This document shows, in pieces, positions 58,552 to 64,000 of a DNA stretch of 64,000 bases (the stretch's first letter is position 1; each line of letters begins with the position of its first letter). Source of the DNA: Ruegeria arenilitoris (GTDB lineage Bacteria; Pseudomonadota; Alphaproteobacteria; Rhodobacterales; Rhodobacteraceae). The DNA lies in assembly GCF_013030985.1 (NCBI RefSeq), contig NZ_WPYP01000014.1, positions 1-64,000 on the forward strand. Reading direction: 5' to 3'. Below the pieces are notes generated by a model, which was not told the DNA's origin, searched no databases, and saw only the letters and a program-made list of their open reading frames with translations. The translations under genes were made by a program, and so were the position numbers.

Positions 58552-59610
58552 TTAGTTTTCAAACCTCAAAGCAATGCTCTTTTGGGTGGCAACACTTTGG
58601 CAGCACAGAATGAGCCCCTTAGAGATATCATCGTCTTCAAGCGCGATCCGGTTTCGCATATGGACGGCTCCTTCGGTCAGGCGAGCCATGCAGGCCCCGC
58701 AAACTCCGGACTGGCAACTGAATGGAGGGTTTAATCCTGCCGATCGGGCAGCTTCGAGTAGGGTTTGGCCCTCAGCAACCGGAACGTCGTACCATACGCC
58801 ATTTAGCTCAATTCGGGCCGTCGCCGCGATCCCGGATAAACTCAGGTCGCTTTCGGTATCCCCGCCAAAGCTCTCCATGTGAATGCGGTCATCGGGAACG
58901 TCCAGATTTTGCAGCGCTGTCCGAAGATCCGTGTTCATGCTGCCGGGGCCGCAGATCCAGTATTGGGCGTCCTGTGCAACCGGAGGCGTTTCGCCAATTG
59001 CGGCCCCGATGGCATCGGCATCCAACCGCCCCGTGCGCCAAGGGCTGAACCAGCTAAGCAAGGCGGGGTGGGACAGAACATGGCGCAGAGTGAACCGCTG
59101 TGGGTGTTGCGCCAGTAGCTGCTCCAACTCCTGTCGGAAAAGGATGCTGTCGGCGTTTGTGTTGCCAAAGACCAGATGCGCCACGGAATGAGGCTCGTCT
59201 GCCAGAACGGCGTTGATCATCGCGTACAATGGCGTGATGCCACTGCCAGCACCAAAGAAATAGTGGGTGCGGCGTTTCAGGGCTCCGGGGTTCAAAGTGA
59301 ACAGTCCGAAGGGGGGCATGACCTCGACCGTATCCCCCGCCGACAGGGTGTCGCCGATATGGTTCGAGACGATCCCGCCTTTCACGCGTTTGACAGTGAT
59401 ACGCAGCGCGGACCCGGGAGGGTTCGAGATCGTGTAGCTGCGCCGGTGCTCCTCTCCGGCGATCAGAAACCTGACCGTCAGGTGCTGCCCGGCTGTCCAT
59501 TGATACAGATCGGTCAGAGCCAGGGGGATATCAAAGGTGACACTGGTGGCCGCGCCTCCGATTTCCGTACGGATTTCGGATACGGTTAGTGGATGAAAGT
59601 CACGTTGCAT
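58552..59610 (-). CDS. Ferredoxin-NAD(P) reductase component of a Rieske oxygenase
   Basis: A 352-residue three-domain electron-transfer protein: FAD domain (about 1-105, RSYTISNPPGS flavin motif), NAD domain (about 110-245, FFGAGSGITPLYAMI near 118 and ICGPGSMN near 220), and a C-terminal plant-type [2Fe-2S] domain with CQSGVCGAC and a last cysteine in ILCCQS. Order and length match PaaE/VanB-like reductases of glycine-betaine and carnitine-type Rieske systems. It delivers electrons to the Rieske oxygenase two genes upstream. Confidence 0.92.
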   Translation of the reverse strand: MQRDFHPLTVSEIRTEIGGAATSVTFDIPLALTDLYQWTAGQHLTVRFLIAGEEHRRSYTISNPPGSALRITVKRVKGGIVSNHIGDTLSAGDTVEVMPPFGLFTLNPGALKRRTHYFFGAGSGITPLYAMINAVLADEPHSVAHLVFGNTNADSILFRQELEQLLAQHPQRFTLRHVLSHPALLSWFSPWRTGRLDADAIGAAIGETPPVAQDAQYWICGPGSMNTDLRTALQNLDVPDDRIHMESFGGDTESDLSLSGIAATARIELNGVWYDVPVAEGQTLLEAARSAGLNPPFSCQSGVCGACMARLTEGAVHMRNRIALEDDDISKGLILCCQSVATQKSIALRFEN

Positions 59611-59622
59611 CAGGGTATCCCA

Positions 59623-60096
59623 TCATCGGTAGTCATAAGTCGTGGTCAAAGACCGGATCACCGTTCCACCCTGAAAGGGTTCAAAGACAAACTCATCTGT
59701 CTGACGCATTTTGCCAGCATATCCCTGCCAATCATAATCGACTTGGGTCACTGCAGTGACGTGCCGGACATCATCCTCGGATCGCGCGGTAATCTGAGGC
59801 GCGGATCGTGCGGTTTCCGTGTACCCCTCCAGCGCCTTAACGAGCTCGGGGTCTTCCGCATTGGTGACATCGCCGATCCGGTATGAGAAGACGTCATCCG
59901 CTTGCCCCATGCCGTATTTGAGGATGACCCGATGCGTGGCGTCGGGGTGCCAGTTGTCCCATGTGGCCAGCAGGCTTTGTTCGTCTTGGGCTTGCAGGAT
60001 TCGTGCGGCAATGTCCTCGGGTGCGTCTGCCTGCGCCGTCAGCACCAGAACCGAAGCAAGCGCAACACCGATCAGGGTGGCTTGTACTGGTTTCAT
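59623..60096 (-). CDS. Exported small protein of the Rieske operon
   Basis: A 157-residue protein with a signal peptide (about 1-24, ending AQADA). The mature part (ILQAQDEQSLLATWDNWHPD, TARSEDDVRHVTAVTQVDYD) resembles NTF2/SnoaL-like exported domains, but I do not assign it firmly. GGAG lies 8 bases before the chosen ATG; an ATG five codons earlier has no ribosome site. It lies between the oxygenase and its reductase, which makes a link to substrate handling likely. Confidence 0.6.
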   Translation of the reverse strand: MKPVQATLIGVALASVLVLTAQADAPEDIAARILQAQDEQSLLATWDNWHPDATHRVILKYGMGQADDVFSYRIGDVTNAEDPELVKALEGYTETARSAPQITARSEDDVRHVTAVTQVDYDWQGYAGKMRQTDEFVFEPFQGGTVIRSLTTTYDYR

Positions 60097-60114
60097 GATC
60101 AGTCTCCGCATCGT

Positions 60115-61266
60115 TCAATTGTCCTGCATGAACGCCAGCACTGCCTTTTGGTGCTGCGTGATCGGGCTTTCGCCAATCCCGGCGGGACCGATTTCAAGGT
60201 ACGGGCTTTTCAAAGACTTCTGCTGTTGTTCGCAGGCATAGATATCCTCGGTTGTAAAATCTCCGGATGCCATCGGGTCGTCTTCACCCGCGGCGTCATC
60301 CCCGTGGTATTTTGCACCGCCGAAGCCCTTCCAGAAGCCCCAGCTTTTCCACTGTTGTTTCTGGAACGCCCAGTCCGATACGTTCGCCAGCTTTGTTCGG
60401 TTTTCGACCCGCGTCAGGTCCGGGGCAAGCGGAGTGATGATGAACAGGTTCCAGCTTTCCTCGCTGGCCCCGATGCCAATGCCGGGAAACAGCATCGGAA
60501 CCCATGCACCGACATGCGGTTCAGGGATCGTGCGCGGCATCGGAAGATTGGCTTCGTGGTTCTTTGCATACGCCGCCGATGGGGGTTCCCAAAAGTGATA
60601 GTGCGGCCCCTGCCACCCGTATTCGGCCTTGGCGTGGTCATACATATGTAGCGTGTTCGAATGCAGATGGCTCAGGTGGTAGACATCGATGTAGTTCTCA
60701 ACGACGATCTTCCAGTTGGCCCTGATCTCGTAGCTATTACGTCCTTCCGTGTATTCGACAAGCTCTTCGGGCTTGTGGGGGCCGAGGTGCGGGTCCACTG
60801 CCCCGAACCATTCCGCCAAAGTCGGTGCGTCCGGGTCGGGGTGCACGAACAACATGCCGCGCCAGACGTCCACACTGGCCGGCTTAAGGCCAAAGCAGGA
60901 CTTATCGACACCGTCGGGGAACTCGGTCGTCTCATCGGGCACCGAGATCAGATTGCCTTCCAAATCGTACGTCCAGTCGTGATAGGGGCAGGTCAGCGCT
61001 TTCTGCGTCTTTCCGACCGCCCGGATCAGCTGGGTCCCCCGGTGGCGGCAGATGTTGTGAAACGCGCGCAGACGGTGATCGCGCCCCATCACAATGAACA
61101 GATTGTTCAGGCCCGCCTGAACTGAAAGATAGTGCCCTGGGCCTTCGATATCCTCGACCAATCCCGCAAACCTCCAGGTACGCGAGAAGATTCGGTCTTG
61201 TTCTCGGTCGAACCAGTCCTGTGAGGTATAAGCCTCGACCGGCAGATGGTGATACATTTTGGTCAT
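60115..61266 (-). CDS. Rieske [2Fe-2S] aromatic-ring-hydroxylating-type oxygenase, alpha subunit
   Basis: A 383-residue oxygenase. The Rieske cluster is CRHRGTQ (Cys73, His75) and CPYHDW (Cys93, His96). The mononuclear-iron part shows NWKIVVENYIDVYHLSHLH near 185-203. The family includes ring hydroxylases and N-demethylases of betaines, such as GbcA and stachydrine demethylase. Partner reductase, small membrane protein and TetR are in the same operon. With a betaine epimerase elsewhere in the window, a quaternary-amine substrate is possible, but the small membrane partner hints at a lipophilic one. Confidence 0.9.
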   Translation of the reverse strand: MTKMYHHLPVEAYTSQDWFDREQDRIFSRTWRFAGLVEDIEGPGHYLSVQAGLNNLFIVMGRDHRLRAFHNICRHRGTQLIRAVGKTQKALTCPYHDWTYDLEGNLISVPDETTEFPDGVDKSCFGLKPASVDVWRGMLFVHPDPDAPTLAEWFGAVDPHLGPHKPEELVEYTEGRNSYEIRANWKIVVENYIDVYHLSHLHSNTLHMYDHAKAEYGWQGPHYHFWEPPSAAYAKNHEANLPMPRTIPEPHVGAWVPMLFPGIGIGASEESWNLFIITPLAPDLTRVENRTKLANVSDWAFQKQQWKSWGFWKGFGGAKYHGDDAAGEDDPMASGDFTTEDIYACEQQQKSLKSPYLEIGPAGIGESPITQHQKAVLAFMQDN

Positions 61267-61275
61267 CTCAAAACC

Positions 61276-61539
61276 TCAGGCAAGCAGATGGGCGTATTGG
61301 GGAAAAAGGCTGGCGGCGATCATCATCAGACCCAGCATCGCCCAGAGAGTGACGACGGCCCAAAACAAAACCGGGTCCTCTGTGCGGTTGATCTCGAAGA
61401 CCAGAAAGGCCTGCCCGTTCAGAATTGTCGGGACGACCCACCATACAAAGAGTACTCCCCAGACCCAGTAGAGACCCAGCGCAGTGGCTGCCAACAGGAT
61501 GGGTAGCGCGATATAGTTCGCTGTTCTGGCGTAGCTCAT
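61276..61539 (-). CDS. Small integral membrane protein of the Rieske operon
   Basis: An 87-residue protein with two to three hydrophobic helices (about 7-23, 26-42 and 58-80), with WVWGVLFVWWVVPTILNGQA between the first two. The ATG shares one base with the TetR stop (TAATG). No family recognised. Its fixed place between regulator and oxygenase suggests that it helps substrate entry or anchors the oxygenase to the membrane. Confidence 0.65.
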   Translation of the reverse strand: MSYARTANYIALPILLAATALGLYWVWGVLFVWWVVPTILNGQAFLVFEINRTEDPVLFWAVVTLWAMLGLMMIAASLFPQYAHLLA

Positions 61540-62126
61540 TATTTGGTCTCCAAGGTCGAGGCCAGCAAAGAGGCCGCCAGTTTCAATTCGGCGCGCCAAA
61601 TTGCCGGTGGCTCCAGCGGAGACAGGGCATCCATGCTGACAAAAATAGCCGAGATTCCCTGTGTCACCGCACGAATGCGGGCACCCGACGCATCCGGGGT
61701 GGCGCGTTTCAGGATATCCTCGACCACGTCAAAGAATTCCGTGAGGCTGTCCATCAGGTCCTGCCGCAGATCCGGTCGAGCCGGAACAGCTGTCACCAGC
61801 GCTTGATATGCCAGCATCAACCGCGGATCGGTTCCGCTGTTGTCGGCAAACAGCGTGTCCACAAGATCAGACGGCGTCGCCCCGTTCGGCAAGGCCTGTC
61901 GAAGCCCGTCCAGCGATTCTGCGAACCCAGCACCGACATAGTCGGCCAGCGCAGTGATCATCTCATCCTTGTTGCCCAGGTAATGACGCAGAAGCGGACG
62001 CTTGACGCCAGCCTCCTCAGCAATCCGTTCCTGTGTCGCACCTTCGAGCCCGAACCGCGCCACGCATGTGAGATAAGCATCCAGAATCTCTTGGGATCTT
62101 TGGTCTTTCAGCGAAGGTCTTGGCAT
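61539..62126 (-). CDS. TetR-family regulator of the Rieske operon
   Basis: A 195-residue regulator with an N-terminal helix-turn-helix (about 10-55, LDAYLTCVARFGLEGATQER, IAEEAGVKRPLLRHYLGNKD). It is the first gene of the operon and lies behind two palindromes that overlap the predicted promoter, so it should repress itself and the oxygenase genes until the substrate binds. Confidence 0.9.
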   Translation of the reverse strand: MPRPSLKDQRSQEILDAYLTCVARFGLEGATQERIAEEAGVKRPLLRHYLGNKDEMITALADYVGAGFAESLDGLRQALPNGATPSDLVDTLFADNSGTDPRLMLAYQALVTAVPARPDLRQDLMDSLTEFFDVVEDILKRATPDASGARIRAVTQGISAIFVSMDALSPLEPPAIWRAELKLAASLLASTLETK

Positions 62127-62140
62127 TTCGGTTCCTTAAA

Positions 62141-62190
62141 TTGTCATTGTTGACAAATAATGATCAGCATTACTTTGTCAATGGTGACAA
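62141..62190 (-). promoter_or_regulatory. Two TetR operators overlapping the Rieske-operon promoter
   Basis: TTGTCATTGTTGACAA (62141-62156) and TTGTCAATGGTGACAA (62175-62190) share identical 6-bp arms TTGTCA/TGACAA with a 4-base centre. On the minus strand the -35 TTGACA lies inside the right one (62181-62176) and a -10-like TATTTG (62158-62153) lies at the edge of the left one. Their centres are 34 bases apart. Confidence 0.75.
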
Positions 62191-62692
62191 TTTACTTTTT
62201 GATTCACCTTTTCAAACGAAACCGCCCTGTGATCAGCAGAGGCTTAAAAAGCGAAGGAGGAGCTGCGCAAAGAAGTTTTCAGAGCGAAAATGTCGATTTG
62301 ACATAATCGGATTGGTGATGTCGCCCCTGTGAGATGCAAATTACCTCACATACTTCATTTATTCGGCCCAATGTCTCACGCACTCCAACAATCTTGATGA
62401 AGAAATGGCTCGCGTGAATCCTTTAAGCGGTATGCAGAATACCGTTCACGGATTGATCAAAAACCGCGGTTAGATAGCATATCAGCACGAGCAGTTCGTT
62501 GCGCTTTGATCTAAAGACTCTCCCAAAGTCACCAAACTCGTGTCGTCGGAATCGCGAACGGAGACTGTGACTTGAAATCGACCATTGTTGCGTTCACGTG
62601 CGGGCCTCAGCTGAGGGCGCCGCAAGATAACATTCTGAAAACAAGCCACAATCGGCGGCCAAATATGCGTCTTGAGATTTAGAGGAAAATCA
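62191..62692. other. Intergenic region without recognised features
   Basis: About 500 bases between the TetR promoter and tRNA-Gln, AT-richer at the left. No frame with a convincing start or family is seen on either strand. The stretch to the left of the tRNA 3' end is a natural place for its terminator or for integrated DNA, but no integrase or repeat of the tRNA end is visible. Confidence 0.5.
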
Positions 62693-62767
62693 TGGCTGGG
62701 GTGGTAGGATTCGAACCTACGATACACGGTACCAAAAACCGCTGCCTTACCACTTGGCTACACCCCA
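62693..62767 (-). tRNA. tRNA-Gln (anticodon TTG)
   Basis: Reading the minus strand, the gene starts TGGGGTGTAGCC and ends in CACCCCA, G, CCA. All four stems are present: acceptor TGGGGTG/CACCCCA, D-arm GCC AAGTGGTAA GGC, anticodon stem GCGGT/ACCGT with loop TTTTGGT (TTG at 34-36), and T-arm TAGG TTCGAAT CCTA. The 3' CCA is encoded. A U at position 1 is typical of glutamine tRNA. Confidence 0.95.
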
Positions 62768-63025
62768 ACGGTGAGCGGCTATCTACGATTGTTGTTCGGA
62801 GGGTTCAAGGGGCTTTGAGCGAAAAACTTCAGCTTGGAGTAAAAATTATTTGGCCCGAGTTCCTGACGGTTCGGAGCTCCGAATTTGCGCCCGTCGGTCA
62901 TCTGTACGGTTTGACGTATTATGGGCACGAGCGGCCGCAACTGGGTAAGGTCTTGCGGGATGGGCCGCGGCGTCAACATCTTGCTCTTTTCGGTTGCCAA
63001 ATATTTGGCCGCGGATCGCGTGAGG

Positions 63026-63086
63026 TTGCAAGAAACTTCCGGTATTGCAAGTGCCTTTCACTTGCAGGTTTTGCAGGTAATATACT
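63026..63086 (+). promoter_or_regulatory. Repeated heptamers and promoter upstream of ferritin
   Basis: Four copies of TTGCARG (63026-63032, 63045-63051, 63062-63068, 63071-63077) precede a -10-like TATACT (63081-63086). The middle two copies lie in an 8-bp inverted repeat TGCAAGTG-CCTTT-CACTTGCA (63046-63066). The spacing (19, 17 and 9 bases) suggests bound dimers, perhaps an iron or redox regulator. The rest of the 419-base tRNA-ferritin gap shows nothing. Confidence 0.45.
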
Positions 63087-63186
63087 GAAAAACATTCAAA
63101 AAACTTTAAAGCTGCAGTTGCGCCGGATCGTTGGGGAACTTAGCTGTATGATTGACCCCGGCACCCCCTTGAAACAGGAGATGAAG

Positions 63187-63690
63187 ATGAAGTTGAACCC
63201 GAAAGTCGCAGAAGCGTTGAACCGTCAGATCAACAATGAACTTCACGCATCCTATACATACCTTGCCATGGCCGCGTATTTCGAATCCGAGGACCTGCCC
63301 GGATTCGCGCAGTGGTTTCGTGGTCACTCGGCCGAAGAGGGCACGCACGCCATGCGCATTTTCGACTTTGTGGCCCAACGTGGTGGGAGAATCGAAATTG
63401 ACGGGATCGCCAAGCCCAAGACGGACTATGCATCACCGGTTGAGGCGCTGGAATACGCGCTGGCGAACGAGGTAACAGTAACCGGCCAGATCAATGCGCT
63501 GTTCGAACTGGCCCATGAGGTCAAGGAATACAGCACCCAGAACATGCTGAATTGGTTCCTGGCTGAACAGAACGAGGAAGAAGACCTGTTCGGCAGAATC
63601 CTGGATCAGACCAAAGCGGCCAATGGGGATCGCTGGAACCTGTTGTTGCTGGACAAGGAAATGGGCACGCGCACTGCCGCGGGTGCATAA
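63187..63690 (+). CDS. ftnA: Ferritin
   Basis: A 167-residue non-haem ferritin four-helix protein storing iron. Ferroxidase ligands are in LNRQINNELHASYTYLAMA near 12-30 (Glu17), FRGHSAEEGTHAMR near 46-59 (Glu50, His53 region) and the EVTVTGQINALFE helix near 93-105. AGGAG stands 7 bases before the ATG of MKLNPK; the ATG two codons earlier is one base from it. A much longer frame upstream would run through the tRNA and is rejected. Confidence 0.93.
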   Translation: MKLNPKVAEALNRQINNELHASYTYLAMAAYFESEDLPGFAQWFRGHSAEEGTHAMRIFDFVAQRGGRIEIDGIAKPKTDYASPVEALEYALANEVTVTGQINALFELAHEVKEYSTQNMLNWFLAEQNEEEDLFGRILDQTKAANGDRWNLLLLDKEMGTRTAAGA

Positions 63691-63706
63691 CAATCATATT
63701 GTTCAG

Positions 63707-63729
63707 GCGGGGCGGCAGGAACGCCCCGC
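63707..63729. terminator. Hairpin between convergent ferritin and SH3-domain genes
   Basis: GCGGGGCG-GCAGGAA-CGCCCCGC, a perfect 8-bp stem. The last base is shared with the stop codon of the SH3-domain gene. No long T-run follows in either direction. Confidence 0.55.
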
Positions 63730-64000
63730 TATTCGCGAACCTCGGCGGGATCGACGCCCCAGAGGTTCGATTTCTGCGCCCAGCCGCGATAGCCGCCCGC
63801 TGAGATTTGGCACCAGTCCAGGCTGCAGCTGCCCAGGCGCGCCACCACGCCAGATTCGAATTTCGCGCTGACCTGAGAATTGGGGTCGGGGCTGGTGTGG
63901 ACGGGCAGCAGCTCGGATTCGATCAGCACCGTGCGTGCGCCGGACAGCAGGGCATAGTGGACCCAACCACCGGCTCCGTCGCGGTCCTGAACCCGGCGCC
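63729..64000 (-). CDS. SH3-domain protein, C-terminal part (runs off the window)
   Basis: The frame is open to the right edge. It reads VQDRDGAGGWVHYALLSGAR, then TVLIESELLPVHTSPDPNSQ and ESGVVARLGSCSLDWCQISA, ending WAQKSNLWGVDPAEVRE. The R.G..GWV.Y..L pattern followed by L...P.....V....E.GVV..L..C...WC is that of bacterial SH3-type (SH3_4/SH3_3) domains in exported cell-wall-associated proteins. Two cysteines flank the ligand-facing strand. The N-terminus, where a signal peptide would be expected, is outside the window. Confidence 0.82.
   Translation of the reverse strand, partial: RRVQDRDGAGGWVHYALLSGARTVLIESELLPVHTSPDPNSQVSAKFESGVVARLGSCSLDWCQISAGGYRGWAQKSNLWGVDPAEVRE

Noticed and set aside
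62692..63186. N-terminal extension of ferritin by 165 residues
   Set aside because: It would read through the tRNA-Gln gene and the ferritin promoter; the AGGAG site and the family start fit position 63187.
1..64000. CRISPR arrays, insertion sequences, integrases or prophage blocks
   Set aside because: No regularly spaced repeats, transposase or integrase genes were seen; the CII-like and VirD4-like genes stand alone and do not define a prophage or conjugative element.

Overview
The window looks like chromosome of a marine alphaproteobacterium of the Roseobacter group (Rhodobacteraceae). The signs are GC-rich DNA, dense unidirectional catabolic operons, TRAP and tripartite tricarboxylate (TTT) transporters, a hydroxyproline-betaine epimerase, and many one-carbon and demethylation genes. 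This placement is inference from gene content; no rRNA gene is present.

Layout. 1-5570 (minus): a glycine / one-carbon operon (glyA, lpd, lipA, an AGCS symporter, a universal stress protein, start of gcvT) with a divergent XRE-cupin regulator. 6366-17940: a betaine/N-methyl-amino-acid locus. TetR, hpbD, an MDR oxidoreductase and a second enolase-superfamily enzyme run left. A FAD-GcvT demethylase, an MttB-family protein, an Ldh-family imine reductase and a D-amino-acid dehydrogenase run right, with a LysR gene between. 18164-22468: an RNA-repair cassette (nucleotidyltransferase RNA ligase, HD-polynucleotide kinase fusion, RtcB, PrfH, and a truncated Bcs1-like AAA gene). A decayed acyl-CoA synthetase 3' end follows it. 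23157-32068: an aromatic-acid operon (MBL-fold protein, FAD monooxygenase, DUF2783, TRAP transporter, VOC protein, maleylacetoacetate isomerase, fumarylacetoacetase) behind two tandem palindromes. It has no recognisable homogentisate dioxygenase. 33170-43503: a TTT transporter, aldehyde dehydrogenase, class III PLP enzyme, small-molecule kinase and Tm-1-like protein, with a divergent IclR gene and a class III aminotransferase. 43540-52024: homoprotocatechuate meta-cleavage genes (hpaR, F, E, two D paralogues, gabD, G, H, I), where HpaI carries a C-terminal DUF2218-like domain. 52038-58152: a phosphoesterase, a CII-like regulator, a VirD4-like ATPase without N-terminal membrane helices, and four exported or membrane proteins, one with a trypsin-type triad. 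58552-62126: a TetR-controlled Rieske oxygenase operon with its reductase and a small membrane protein. 62693-64000: tRNA-Gln, ferritin, and the end of an SH3-domain protein.

How the parts may work together. Betaine demethylation yields methyl groups and proline-type products that the glycine/one-carbon operon could help process. The kinase, phospho-lyase-like enzyme and aldehyde dehydrogenase beside the hpa genes suggest a route from a beta-hydroxylated aromatic amine to homoprotocatechuate. The RNA-repair cassette is the most striking accessory element: it combines two kinds of RNA ligase, an end-healing enzyme and a ribosome-rescue factor, and a 14-codon leader plus two mutually exclusive hairpins precede rtcB.
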